DNA from: Streptomyces sp. NBC_00224
GTDB lineage: Bacteria > Actinomycetota > Actinomycetes > Streptomycetales > Streptomycetaceae
DNA: 64,000 bases
NCBI RefSeq assembly: GCF_041435195.1
Contig: NZ_CP108106.1
Coordinates: 7,701,001-7,765,000 of the forward strand
Direction: 5' to 3'
Both the position numbers and the translations under genes were made by a program. Below are positions 55,805-64,000 of this stretch, piece after piece (the stretch's first letter is position 1; each line of letters opens with the position of its first letter). The notes under the pieces were generated by a model. It had not been told where the DNA came from and ran no database searches. It saw only the letters and a list, made by a program, of their open reading frames with translations.

Positions 55805-56404
55805 TCACCCCTCCCGCACGGCAATCGCAAGAAAGCGCGCGTCCTCGTCCACGTACGACACCATCCGCCAGCCCGCCTCCGCGAGCAGTGGCCGCAACTG
55901 CGGCTCCGCCCGGAGGTCGTCCGGTGTGATCTGCCGTCCCTGGCGTGCGGCGAGGGCCGCGCGTCCGATGGGGTGGAAGAGCGCCAACTGTCCACCCGGC
56001 CGCACCACCCGCGCCAACTCCCGGAGATTCGCCTCCGGTTCCGGAAGGTGTGAGATCAGGCCCGCTCCGAACACCGCATCCAGCCCCCCGGCTCGCAGCG
56101 GCAGCCTGGTCACATCGCCAAGCGCCAGCCACCCGGCCCGGCCACGCCCGGCCCGTACCGCCGCTTCCAGCATCTCGGGTGTCAGGTCGAGGCCGAGCAC
56201 CGTGCCACCGGGTCCCACCGCGTCCCGGAGCGGCGGCAGTGCGCGTCCCGTCCCGCACCCGGCGTCCAGTACGACGGCTCCGGATCGCAGCCCCAGCTCC
56301 GCGACCGCCGCCGCGTACGCCGGCCCGTCGTCCGGAAAGCGGCTGTCCCAGTCCGCTGCCCGAGCTCCGAAGAATTCCTGAACGTGCATGTGGTCATCGG
56401 CCAT
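55805..56404 (-). CDS. Class I SAM-dependent methyltransferase
   Basis: A 199-residue protein starting MADDHMHVQEFFGARAADWDSRFPDD. Motif I is VVLDAGCGTGRALPPL. A typical post-II region reads WLALGDVTRLPLRAGGLDAVFGAGLISHLPEP, followed by LRELARVVRPGGQLALFHP. This is the Methyltransf_11/25 type that acts on small molecules. GTG 56422 is an alternative start. Substrate unknown; it is alone. Confidence 0.88.
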   Translation of the reverse strand: MADDHMHVQEFFGARAADWDSRFPDDGPAYAAAVAELGLRSGAVVLDAGCGTGRALPPLRDAVGPGGTVLGLDLTPEMLEAAVRAGRGRAGWLALGDVTRLPLRAGGLDAVFGAGLISHLPEPEANLRELARVVRPGGQLALFHPIGRAALAARQGRQITPDDLRAEPQLRPLLAEAGWRMVSYVDEDARFLAIAVREG

Positions 56405-56584
56405 ATGCCCATGATCTCTCACAGGCGCGAACGGTCCACCGCTGACTAGTCTGGCTGAAACAAGTCCTCGGTGCGCACGTTCGAACGCGGCACGATCGTT
56501 CAGAGGTGCAGTCGTGTCAATTTTCAACAGCTTTCGAAATGCGCCCCAGTCGTGCGCCCCCGGCCGGACTACCGTCCCGGGGCC

Positions 56585-57385
56585 ATGGGACACCTGGACC
56601 ACGCCGCCTTCGGCTGGCTGACCCCCGTGCTGTCGTACGCGATGGCCTGTATCGGCGCTGCCCTCGGGCTGCGCTGCACCGTCAGGGCGCTCTCGGCGAC
56701 TGGCCGCTCCCGCCGCAACTGGCTTGTCACGGCGGCGTCCGCGATCGGCACCGGCATCTGGACCATGCACTTCGTGGCGATGCTCGGCTTCGCCGTCACC
56801 GGCACGGACATTCGCTACAACGTGCCACTCACCCTCCTCAGCCTCCTCGTCGCGATGCTCGTCGTCGGCGCCGGGGTCTTCGCTGTCGGCTACGGCAAGG
56901 ACCGAACCCGGGCCCTACTGCTGGGCGGCCTCACAACCGGCCTCGGCGTCGCCAGCATGCATTACCTCGGCATGGCGGCCCTGCGACTGCATGGCCAGGT
57001 CCACTACGACCCCGCGCTCGTAGGTCTCTCCGTGCTCATCGCGGTCGTCGCCGCCACCGCAGCCCTGTGGGCCGGACTAAACATCAAGTCGCCTGCCGCT
57101 GTTGCCGTCGCAGCCCTGGTCATGGGCGCGGCCGTGAGCAGCATGCACTACACCGGCATGATCGCCGTGAGTGTGCACGTCACCCCGTCTGGCGCAGATC
57201 TGCCCGGAGCGACTGCCATGCAGTTCATCTTCCCCCTCGCGGTCGGTCTCGGCTCCTATCTCTTCATCACCTCCGCCTTCGTCGCGCTCTCGCCCACCGC
57301 CGGTGAGCGCAGCGCCTACCGTTCCGCCGAACTCACTGATGTGGACGTGCCGCTGGCTTCCCCTCGTGACGCGATCGCCCCCTGA
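56585..57385 (+). CDS. MHYT-domain integral membrane protein
   Basis: A 266-residue protein with seven membrane segments. Three MHYT-type signatures are spaced along them: TMHFVAMLGF, SMHYLGMAAL and SMHYTGMIAV, in which His and Met are thought to bind a metal, perhaps copper. This is a sensor module of other proteins without an attached output domain. It is located upstream of the conservon on the same strand, with a 136-bp gap, and may pass signals to it (inference). Confidence 0.9.
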   Translation: MGHLDHAAFGWLTPVLSYAMACIGAALGLRCTVRALSATGRSRRNWLVTAASAIGTGIWTMHFVAMLGFAVTGTDIRYNVPLTLLSLLVAMLVVGAGVFAVGYGKDRTRALLLGGLTTGLGVASMHYLGMAALRLHGQVHYDPALVGLSVLIAVVAATAALWAGLNIKSPAAVAVAALVMGAAVSSMHYTGMIAVSVHVTPSGADLPGATAMQFIFPLAVGLGSYLFITSAFVALSPTAGERSAYRSAELTDVDVPLASPRDAIAP

Positions 57386-57521
57386 CCGCATTCGAGCCTC
57401 TGGCCCCGTTCACCCCTCGCCCATCCACTCTCCACAACGACCGCTCATGGCCCGAAGTTCCGCTCGCAGAACAGCCGTTCCCAGATTTTTTGCAGAACCG
57501 TTCCCGTAAGCGAGGCGATCC

Positions 57522-60296
57522 GTGCGCACACCCCGCAAGGCCCCGGGCGCCGCCCCTGGGCCGCTTCCCCCGTCACCCTCACCCGCACGCGGCCGACGCG
57601 CGCACGCCGGGCCGCCCGCTGCCGAGGACCACTCCGCAGGGGCCGGCCGGATCGAGGGTCCAGGGGTGTATGAGCGAGTTGTTCGCGCTCGCACGGAATC
57701 AGGGGAGCCGGGGGATCCAGGGGTGCGCGGGCGGCTCCGCCCGACGACCGTCCGGGCCAAGATCGTGTCTCTGCTGATGGTTCCGGTCGTCTCGCTGCTG
57801 GCCCTCTGGGGATTCGCCACCGTCACGACCGCGCAGGACGTCTCGGCCCTACGCCAGTTGCGCCGCGTCGACGAGCAGGTGCGCACGCCCGTGGCCGCTG
57901 CGGTCGCTGAGCTCCAGGCTGAACGGCGAGCGGCGGTAAGGTACTTGGCCTCCCCGGCCGACGACCGTGCGGCCGCGTTCACCCAGCAGGCCAAGCGCAC
58001 CGACGGCGCGCTCGCCGAGCTTCGCCTCGGTGACAAGAACACCGTCGCGGACGGCGGCGACCTTCCCGGCGGCGCGGCCGACCGGCTGCGGCAGTTCGTG
58101 TCCCGCGCCCGGCAACTGCCGGCCCTGCGGGCGAACGCCCTTGGCCGGAAGGCGGGCTGGGGTGCCGCCTACCAGCAGTACACCGACACCATCGCTCTCG
58201 CCTACGACGTGACCGGTGCGCTCACCGGTATCAAGGACGGCTCACTCGGCTCCGACGCGCGCGTGGTCCACGAGTTCAGCCGTGCGGCGGAAATGCTCGC
58301 CCGTGAGGACGCCCTGCTCAGTTCGGCCCAGCTCGCGCGCACGTTCACCTTTGCCCATCACACCGCATTCGCCGGTGCCGTCGCCTCGCGCCGCACTCTC
58401 ACGGAAGCCGCCGCAGCCGACCTGGACGGCGCGGAACGCGCCGCCTGGCGCACCCTGAGCGGGCAGCCCGCGTACGCAGCGCTCCGCGCAGCCGAGGACA
58501 AGGTGCTGACCGCGACGCCCGGACGCGACGCGGCCCAGGCCGTACCGGAGGCTTCCTGGGACGACTCGCTCACCACTGTTCAGAAGGGCATGCGCGACAT
58601 CGAGTCCGGTGCCGCGCGCGATGTCGTGGGCCGGGCCGATCCGTTCGCCCGAGGGCTGCTCACCCCGGCCGGGGCGGCCGTCCTCTTCGGACTGGTGGCT
58701 GTGGCCGCCTCCCTGGTCATCTCCGTCCGGATCGGCCGCGGTCTCGTCGTCGAACTGGTCAGCCTGCGCAACACGGCCCTGGAGATCGCCCGGCGCAAAC
58801 TCCCCGCTGCCATGGGTCGGTTGCGGGCGGGCGAAGACCTCGACGTCGAGGCCGAAGCACCCCAGGGCCCGGCGTCCGAGGACGAGATCGGCCAGGTCGG
58901 GGAGGCGCTCGGCACCGTACACCGGGCCGCGCTGGCCGCCGCCGTGGAACGCGCCGAACTCGCCAGCGGCATCTCGGGGGTCTTCGTCAACCTCGCCCGC
59001 CGCAGTCAGGTCCTCGTCCACAGACAGCTCAACCTCCTCGACAACATGGAACGCCGTGCCGAAGACCCGGGGGAGCTGGGCGACCTGTTCCGCCTCGACC
59101 ACCTCACCACCCGGATGCGCCGCCACGCGGAGAGCCTGATCATCCTGTCCGGGGCCGCCCCCGGGCGCGCCTGGAGCGTGCCCGTCCCGCTCACGAGCGT
59201 CGTACGGGCGGCGGTGTCCGAAGTCGAGGACTACGCGCGCGTAGAGGTGCGCCAGCTTCCCGAGGCGGCCGTCACCGGAGGCGCCGTCGCCGACCTCACC
59301 CATCTGCTGGCCGAACTCGTCGAGAACGCGGCGCAGTTCTCTCCTCCCCACACCAAGGTGCGCGTCAGCGGTGAACCCGTCGGCAACGGCTACGCCCTGG
59401 AGATCGAGGACCGGGGCCTGGGCATGGGCAGAGAGAGCCTCGACGAGGCGAACCACCGGATCGAACACTCTGAAGCCGTCCACCTCTTCGACACCGACCG
59501 CCTCGGCCTCTTCGTGGTCAGCCGACTTGCCGCACGGCACGGCATCAAGGTCCAGCTGCGCACCTCGCCGTACGGCGGCACCACTGCCGTCGTCCTTCTG
59601 CCCACGGCGCTGCTGGACAGCGCCATCACGGCCGTCGCGCGACAGGCAACGCGCTCTGGCCCCGACGCGGAGCGGGTACCGCTTGCCAGGTCCGGCGCAG
59701 AGCGCGATGACCGAGCGCCCACTGCCGCGGGACAGGAACAACGTAGGACGCTCGCCCCGGCGCCGGGCCCTCTGTCCGAAAGGGCAGACGACGATCGCCT
59801 TGAGAGCCCCAACACGGTCGCCTCCACCGCGCCGGCTGCGGTGCGCCCCGCCCTCGTCGCCCAGCCCGGTACTCCATCCACGCGCGCGGCGACCGTGCCC
59901 GCGACGGTCCCCGCGCCGCCGCCCGGTGTGGCCACGCTGCGTCAGCGGGCCCGGACTGTCGCTCCCGACAGCGCCCATGGGGACGGACTTCCGCGCCGCG
60001 TACGCCAGGCGAGCCTCGCCCCCCAACTGCGCGAAGCCCCCACCGAGGAACCCCCGACCGACGAAGCCGCCGACACGCGCACTCCGGAGCTGGTCCGGGA
60101 CCGTATGACCGCGTACATGGGCGGCTGGGCCCGTGGCGGCGCTTCCCATGGAGGTGTCTCCCGTGTCGGCGTGGCCCAAGGCACAACCTCTCGCGCCGGT
60201 GCGATCGGTGCCGATACCGATCGCACCACCACCGGCCCTTCCACCGTCGAAGGCGCCTGCGGCGACGACCACACGAGCGAAGGAGACCATGCATGA
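57522..60296 (+). CDS. cvnA: CvnA-like sensor protein of a conservon
   Basis: 924 residues from GTG 57522. A long Pro-rich cytosolic leader leads to the first membrane helix (residues ~80-100, LLMVPVVSLLALWGFATV). An extracellular helical domain (~270 residues) and a second helix (near 380, LLTPAGAAVLFGLVAVAASLVI) follow. The cytosolic part has a HAMP-like stretch and a HATPase_c domain with LVENAAQFSPP (N box) and EIEDRGLGMG. There is no clear phosphoacceptor His box, as in other CvnA proteins. The last ~250 residues are disordered. The next gene overlaps by four bases. It acts as a membrane sensor of the conservon complex. Confidence 0.9.
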   Translation: MRTPRKAPGAAPGPLPPSPSPARGRRAHAGPPAAEDHSAGAGRIEGPGVYERVVRARTESGEPGDPGVRGRLRPTTVRAKIVSLLMVPVVSLLALWGFATVTTAQDVSALRQLRRVDEQVRTPVAAAVAELQAERRAAVRYLASPADDRAAAFTQQAKRTDGALAELRLGDKNTVADGGDLPGGAADRLRQFVSRARQLPALRANALGRKAGWGAAYQQYTDTIALAYDVTGALTGIKDGSLGSDARVVHEFSRAAEMLAREDALLSSAQLARTFTFAHHTAFAGAVASRRTLTEAAAADLDGAERAAWRTLSGQPAYAALRAAEDKVLTATPGRDAAQAVPEASWDDSLTTVQKGMRDIESGAARDVVGRADPFARGLLTPAGAAVLFGLVAVAASLVISVRIGRGLVVELVSLRNTALEIARRKLPAAMGRLRAGEDLDVEAEAPQGPASEDEIGQVGEALGTVHRAALAAAVERAELASGISGVFVNLARRSQVLVHRQLNLLDNMERRAEDPGELGDLFRLDHLTTRMRRHAESLIILSGAAPGRAWSVPVPLTSVVRAAVSEVEDYARVEVRQLPEAAVTGGAVADLTHLLAELVENAAQFSPPHTKVRVSGEPVGNGYALEIEDRGLGMGRESLDEANHRIEHSEAVHLFDTDRLGLFVVSRLAARHGIKVQLRTSPYGGTTAVVLLPTALLDSAITAVARQATRSGPDAERVPLARSGAERDDRAPTAAGQEQRRTLAPAPGPLSERADDDRLESPNTVASTAPAAVRPALVAQPGTPSTRAATVPATVPAPPPGVATLRQRARTVAPDSAHGDGLPRRVRQASLAPQLREAPTEEPPTDEAADTRTPELVRDRMTAYMGGWARGGASHGGVSRVGVAQGTTSRAGAIGADTDRTTTGPSTVEGACGDDHTSEGDHA
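60198..60227 (+). repeat. Perfect 12-bp hairpin inside the 3' end of cvnA
   Basis: Arms 60198-60209 and 60216-60227 pair perfectly around a 6-base loop, within the coding sequence, 66 bases before the cvnB start. This could be an attenuator, a protein-binding site or an RNA stability element; see findings. Confidence 0.7.
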
Positions 60297-60730
60297 TCGA
60301 CCACCAGAGGCTCGATTCCCCGCTTCGCGCCGGGGAAGTCGACTGGCTGCTCGACGACCTGGTCCTGCGGGTCGGAGAGGTCCGGCACGCCGTCGTACTG
60401 TCCAACGACGGACTGGCCGTCGGCGCGTCCAACGGCCTCAGCCGCGAGGACGCCGAGCATCTCGCGGCCGTCGCCTCGGGGTTCCACAGTCTCGCCAAGG
60501 GAGCCGGACGCCACTTCCACACCGGAGGTGTGCGACAGACGATGGTCGAGATGGACGAAGGTTTCCTCTTCGTCGCCGCGGCCGGGGACGGTTCCTGCCT
60601 CGCCGTGCTGAGCGGCCTCACCTCGGACATCGGGCTCATCGCCTACGAGATGGCCCGCCTCGTCAAGCGTGTAGGCGAGCATCTGCACACCCCGCCCCGG
60701 CACACCGCGCGGCCGCCGGCCGCTGGTTGA
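60293..60730 (+). CDS. cvnB: CvnB-like Roadblock/LC7 protein
   Basis: A 145-residue Roadblock/LC7 fold protein: LDSPLRAGEVDWLLDDLVLRVGEVRHAVVLSNDGLAVGAS opens the domain. GFLFVAAAGDGSCLAVLS is the core strand pair. ATG 60293 overlaps the cvnA stop (ATGA) behind AAGGAG. In conservons it bridges the sensor and the CvnD GTPase. A near-copy lies at 61854, so this locus has two roadblock proteins. Confidence 0.93.
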   Translation: MIDHQRLDSPLRAGEVDWLLDDLVLRVGEVRHAVVLSNDGLAVGASNGLSREDAEHLAAVASGFHSLAKGAGRHFHTGGVRQTMVEMDEGFLFVAAAGDGSCLAVLSGLTSDIGLIAYEMARLVKRVGEHLHTPPRHTARPPAAG

Positions 60731-60756
60731 CCGGACGACGAGGGACGTCACATCCC

Positions 60757-61170
60757 ATGACCGAGTACGAGGAGGCCGCCCGGGGTCCGGTGGGAAACCG
60801 CTGGTACGACGCCGACGCGGGTCCGCTCGTCCGCCCGTACGCCATGACGGGCGGCCGCACCGAGCCGGCCGCCGGTGGCATCCGGCTCGACTTCATCGCC
60901 CTGGTCTCCATGGCGACCGACGCGCCGGGCGCCGCCGAGGAGTCGTTGCTGGGGCCCGAACACCGGTCCCTGCTCACCCTGTGCCGGACGGAGACCCAGT
61001 CGGTCGCCGAACTGGCCGCCGACGCGGATCTGCCCGTCGGGGTCGTCCGGGTCCTCATCGGCGACCTCCTCGAAGCCGGTCACATCAGCGTGCACCGGCC
61101 CGTACCGCCGGCGCAGTTGCCCGACGAGAAGATCCTGAGAGAAGTGATCGATGGCCTCCGAGCACTCTGA
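60757..61170 (+). CDS. cvnC: CvnC-like DUF742 protein
   Basis: A 137-residue protein. Typical DUF742 motifs: GNRWYDADAGPLVRPYAMTGGRTEPAA near the start, and LTLCRTETQSVAELAADADLPVGVVRVLIGDLLEAGHISV, a winged-helix-like DNA- or protein-binding part. The ATG at 60757 lies 26 bases after cvnB. The 3' end overlaps cvnD by 20 bases. It is part of the conservon complex. Confidence 0.93.
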   Translation: MTEYEEAARGPVGNRWYDADAGPLVRPYAMTGGRTEPAAGGIRLDFIALVSMATDAPGAAEESLLGPEHRSLLTLCRTETQSVAELAADADLPVGVVRVLIGDLLEAGHISVHRPVPPAQLPDEKILREVIDGLRAL

Positions 61171-61744
61171 CCCCACTCCCGCCCTCGCGCTGAAAATACT
61201 GGTCGCGGGCGGATTCGGGGTCGGCAAGACCACCCTCGTCGGCGCCGTGAGCGAGATTCGGCCCCTGCGCACCGAAGAACTGCTCAGCGAGGCGGGTGAG
61301 AGCGTCGACGACACCGATGGCGTCGACCACAAGACGACCACCACGGTGGCCATGGACTTCGGCCGCATCACCATCCGGTCGGGTCTGTCGCTCTACCTTT
61401 TCGGTACCCCTGGACAGGACCGCTTCTGGTTCCTGTGGGACGAGTTGTCGCAGGGCACGCTCGGCGCGGTCGTCCTGGCCGACACACGCCGCCTGGAGGA
61501 CTGTTTTCCCGCCGTCGACTACTTCGAGCACCGCCGCATCCCGTTCGTCGTCGCCGTCAACTGCTTCGCGGGCTCGCGCGCCTACGGTGCCCATGAGGTC
61601 TCCCAGGCCCTCGACCTCGACCAGGGCACCCCCGTCGTGCTGTGCGACGCCCGCGACCGCGACTCCGGAAAGGAGGTTCTGATCCGCCTCGTCGAGTACG
61701 CCGGGCGCGTTCACACCGCCCGGCTGCTCGACTCCGTCGGGTGA
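61151..61744 (+). CDS. cvnD: CvnD-like small GTPase
   Basis: A 197-residue GTP-binding protein. G1 is VAGGFGVGKTTLVGAVSEI; the region around VDHKTTTTVAMDFG is G2-like; G3 is LFGTPGQDRFWFLWDEL. A typical NKxD is replaced by the N-C-F context of VVAVNCFAGS, as in other CvnD proteins. It works as a small G protein in the conservon, receiving the CvnA signal through CvnB and CvnC. Its 5' end lies within cvnC. Confidence 0.93.
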   Translation: MASEHSDPTPALALKILVAGGFGVGKTTLVGAVSEIRPLRTEELLSEAGESVDDTDGVDHKTTTTVAMDFGRITIRSGLSLYLFGTPGQDRFWFLWDELSQGTLGAVVLADTRRLEDCFPAVDYFEHRRIPFVVAVNCFAGSRAYGAHEVSQALDLDQGTPVVLCDARDRDSGKEVLIRLVEYAGRVHTARLLDSVG

Positions 61745-61853
61745 GCGGTGCCGTTGTCGCCCGGAAGCCCTGCTTGCCCCTACGCGAACCATGGGTAAGG
61801 CTTGCCGCAGACCTGGGGGGAAACGGGGAACGCATGAGTGGGGTGAGGCTGTA

Positions 61854-62264
61854 ATGGCACTGAACAAGGAACTCGACTGGCTGCTCGACGACCTGACCAA
61901 GCGGGTCGAGCACGTGCGGCATGCCATCGTCCTGTCCAACGACGGTCTGGTCACCGGCGCCAGCGCCGATCTGCCCCGCGAGGACGCGGAACACCTCGCC
62001 GCGGTGTCCTCGGGGCTGCACAGCCTGGCCAAGGGGTCCGGCCGGCACTTCCGGGCCGGCCGGGTGCGACAGACGATGGTCGAGTTCGACGAAGCGGTCC
62101 TCTTCGTCACGGCGGCCGGCGACGGGAGTTGTCTGTGCGTGCTGGGCACCGCCGAGGCCGACATCGGCCAGATCGCGTACGAGATGACGCTGCTGGTCAA
62201 TCGTGTCGGTGAGCACCTCGGCGTCGCGGCCCGGCGGCCCGGCCCCCCGGTTTCCGGCCTCTGA
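61854..62264 (+). CDS. Second Roadblock/LC7 (CvnB-like) protein
   Basis: 136 residues, closely resembling CvnB of this locus (LDWLLDDLTKRVEHVRHAIVLSNDGLVTGASADLP; GDGSCLCVLGTAEADIGQ). It follows cvnD by 109 bases, on the same strand. GGTGAGG precedes ATG 61854. This extra roadblock is an unusual addition and might form an alternative partner for CvnD. Confidence 0.9.
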   Translation: MALNKELDWLLDDLTKRVEHVRHAIVLSNDGLVTGASADLPREDAEHLAAVSSGLHSLAKGSGRHFRAGRVRQTMVEFDEAVLFVTAAGDGSCLCVLGTAEADIGQIAYEMTLLVNRVGEHLGVAARRPGPPVSGL

Positions 62265-62385
62265 GCAGCGGTTCTACGGCGCAGACTGTCCCGCTTGCGA
62301 AAGTTATCCACAGGCCCAGCGGGATGTCTGCACGGAGGGTTACGGTCGTCACCGAGAGTATTGGCAACTCGCGGGGGAGGACCTC

Positions 62386-63429
62386 ATGACCACCACGACC
62401 ACGGCCGAAGTGAGCGGAAAGACAGCCGCGTTGGGCCGAGCGGCCCAGCAACTGGAGCTGAAACGCGGCGAATTCGACCTCGCCGTGCAGCTCGGCCATG
62501 TCCGCACCGTGCGGGAAGACCTCAGCGCGCGCCCACGGGTCGCCCAGGAAGAGATCGAGCGGATCCGTTCGGCCGAAGGCTTCCCGGAAGCGCTGCGTGA
62601 GCGAGTCCGTGTGGTGGGCACGGCGGAGGCATCGCAGCTGCTCGACGTTCCCGCCCACCGTTTCACACGGCTCGCCCGCGGGGGCCACTTCACGCCGGTC
62701 AAGTGTTACCTCAACCGCTATAGGGCTGTCGTCTGGCTCTACCTCGCGGAGGAGGTGACCGACCTGGCCCTTCGGTATCCGGAGCTGCTCAACGACCGGC
62801 AGCTGCCCAAGGAGACGCTGGTCCGACTGGGCGCGGGCGAGGACCGGCGGCCGCGCAACTGGCGCGGCCGCCGCGCCGCCATGCTGCTGCAGCAGACCGA
62901 GGACCCCTGGGAGCGCGCCGCAGGCATCGCCTCCGCGCTCGACGCCGCGCATCTGGCAGAGGTGGTCACGGACCCCTATGAGCGGGCGTATCTGAGCCGG
63001 CTCCGACCTGAAACGGTCCGGGTCGGCCCGGATTCGCCCGCCGCTCGGGAGATCATCGAGCGGCTGCAACTGGCCCAGGACCCGGACGAGGTGCTGTGGT
63101 ACCGCATGGATCTCGCCCAGCACCTGGGCACCGCCCGCTCGGCCCGTCAGGCACCGAGGCCGGAGTGGGGGCGACCCGCGATCGATGCGGCTGTCACCGC
63201 GCGCCCGGTCCAGGTGCGTGGGCCTGCTCCCACTCCCGGACCGGCGGAACCCAAGCAGAGTGCGCCCAAGCAGAGTGACCTCAGGCAGAGCGAACCCAAG
63301 GGGAGGGAACTTGAGCCGGTCGGGGTCGAGCGGGTGGAGCCGAGGGCCGGCCACGGAAGGCTGAGGCGCGGCCTGGCACGCTTGCGGCGGCCCAGGGCGT
63401 CCGCCCGCTCGACGACCACCGCGCCCTGA
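62386..63429 (+). CDS. DUF6397-like protein downstream of conservon
   Basis: A 347-residue protein from ATG 62386 after GGGGGAGG. The first ~100 residues (LGRAAQQLELKRGEFDLAVQLGHVRTVREDLSARPRVAQEEIERIRSAEGFPEALRERVRVVGTAEASQLLDVPAHRFTRLARGGHFTPVKCYLNRYRAVVWLYLA) look like an excisionase/MerR-type winged-helix-like pair. I recognise it as the DUF6397 type. The C terminus is disordered, with repetitive PKQS units (AEPKQSAPKQSDLRQSEPKG). It could be a DNA-binding output of the conservon (inference). The 120-bp gap upstream holds one DnaA-box-like TTATCCACA. Confidence 0.75.
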   Translation: MTTTTTAEVSGKTAALGRAAQQLELKRGEFDLAVQLGHVRTVREDLSARPRVAQEEIERIRSAEGFPEALRERVRVVGTAEASQLLDVPAHRFTRLARGGHFTPVKCYLNRYRAVVWLYLAEEVTDLALRYPELLNDRQLPKETLVRLGAGEDRRPRNWRGRRAAMLLQQTEDPWERAAGIASALDAAHLAEVVTDPYERAYLSRLRPETVRVGPDSPAAREIIERLQLAQDPDEVLWYRMDLAQHLGTARSARQAPRPEWGRPAIDAAVTARPVQVRGPAPTPGPAEPKQSAPKQSDLRQSEPKGRELEPVGVERVEPRAGHGRLRRGLARLRRPRASARSTTTAP

Positions 63430-63488
63430 TCCCGGCGGCAGCCATGGCAGGGAGAGGAATCCTCAGCGGAATCGGAGCTGCGGTCGGA

Positions 63489-64000
63489 TCAGCTCTGCAA
63501 CGAATGCTGTGCGGTGGCCGGAGGCCGTCCGCGCCGCCCGTGTCCGCGCCTGCGTGTGCGGTCCCGCTGCGGCCACACCAGCACGTACGTCGTGGAGATC
63601 ACCACGAACGCGAGACGTATCAGGCCCTGTGTCGAGTCGTCCGGGATGACGAAGACACTGCCGTACAAGGCGATCAGCGCGAGCCAGCTCCACCACGGCA
63701 CCAGTCGGCGCTGCCCGATCACGTCCCAGAGCAGTGTGCCCAGCAGGACGGACGCCGTGTAGTACGTGTAGACACTCGGGTCGAGGACGATGCGGGCGTT
63801 GGCACCGAGGAGCACCACGGCCGTCCAGCGTTTGCGCCAGACCGCGATGCCGCCGAGCGCCAGGCTCAGCGCGGCCTGGGCGGGCCGGTCCCAACCGGGG
63901 GTCTCGGCATCGCCGACGCCCAGCCAGCGCAGCGCGGAGGCGGGTTGGTTGGGTATCGCGAATCCGGTGGCGGCGAAACTGTCCGCGTTGCCGAGGAAGA
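63489..64000 (-). CDS. Membrane protein, N terminus beyond window
   Basis: The frame is open from the stop at 63489 to the edge of the window, so about 170 residues are seen. The part present has at least four hydrophobic segments (AALSLALGGIAVW, TYYTASVLLGTLLWDVI, WWSWLALIALYGSVFVIP, GLIRLAFVVISTTYVLVW). It has a basic tail. The family cannot be assigned from this fragment. Confidence 0.75.
   Translation of the reverse strand, partial: FLGNADSFAATGFAIPNQPASALRWLGVGDAETPGWDRPAQAALSLALGGIAVWRKRWTAVVLLGANARIVLDPSVYTYYTASVLLGTLLWDVIGQRRLVPWWSWLALIALYGSVFVIPDDSTQGLIRLAFVVISTTYVLVWPQRDRTRRRGHGRRGRPPATAQHSLQS

Noticed and set aside
57522..57665. Proline-rich leader of CvnA as a separate peptide
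   Set aside because: It is in the same frame with no stop and a plausible ribosome site only at the GTG at 57522; a later GTG start at about 57666 remains possible but is not better supported.
62304..62312. A perfect DnaA-box-like TTATCCACA
   Set aside because: Only one copy is seen, with no cluster and no dnaA/dnaN nearby, so it does not support a replication origin.

Overview
The window looks like a piece of a Streptomyces (or very close actinomycete) chromosome. It is very GC-rich with strong third-position GC. Starts are often GTG or TTG behind GGAGG-type ribosome sites, translationally coupled ATGA/GTGA overlaps are frequent, and typical streptomycete modules are present: a conservon (sensor-like kinase, roadblock, DUF742, GTPase), a Tat-exported amidase, a secreted subtilase, a collagen-like protein and a long actinobacterial GAPDH. 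I see no tRNA or rRNA gene, no insertion sequence and no CRISPR array. The identification rests on gene content and sequence style, not on a database search.

Layout. 1-7.4 kb: the 3' part of an NB-ARC/TPR protein, a GT-B-like glycosyltransferase on the minus strand, a 7-bp tandem repeat, an L,D-transpeptidase, a collagen-like secreted protein and GAPDH. 7.4-10.4 kb: katG divergent from a Fur-family regulator. 10.5-19.7 kb: a sugar-use locus, with a minus-strand secreted glycosidase coupled to a class V aminotransferase and, divergently, a lipoprotein binding protein, two ABC permeases, a GH36-like alpha-galactosidase and a LacI regulator, all overlapping. 19.8-24 kb: an orphan protein, then a minus-strand operon of polyprenyl synthetase, an ABC ATPase that lacks its Walker A, an ABC permease and an SRPBCC protein. 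24-27.4 kb: a large S8 peptidase.

28-34.7 kb is a metal-homeostasis neighbourhood: a His/Met-containing membrane protein and YcnI (copper type), a CDF efflux pump with a CzrA-like ArsR sensor, a divergent MFS exporter, a truncated 2-oxoacid dehydrogenase acyltransferase remnant, and CbtB-CbtA behind a cobalamin riboswitch. 34.9-42.2 kb: a DUF3068 protein, a PucR-type regulator, aldehyde dehydrogenase with a GAF/winged-helix regulator, a Tat amidase and a Pro-rich membrane protein. 42.2-46.4 kb: a coupled SNF2 helicase-SWIM pair. 46.7-56.4 kb: fatty acid desaturase, TrmO-like methyltransferase, a very large repeat-like orphan, two hypothetical proteins, a PadR regulator divergent from an alpha/beta hydrolase, and a methyltransferase. 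56.6-63.4 kb: an MHYT membrane protein and a conservon extended by a second roadblock protein and a DUF6397-like protein. The window ends inside a membrane protein gene.

The most interesting points are the P-loop-less ABC ATPase, the SNF2-SWIM pair with a non-canonical start, the extended conservon with a perfect 12-bp hairpin in the end of cvnA, the metal-response operator between the ArsR and MFS genes, the PadR operator, and the 7-bp tandem repeat.
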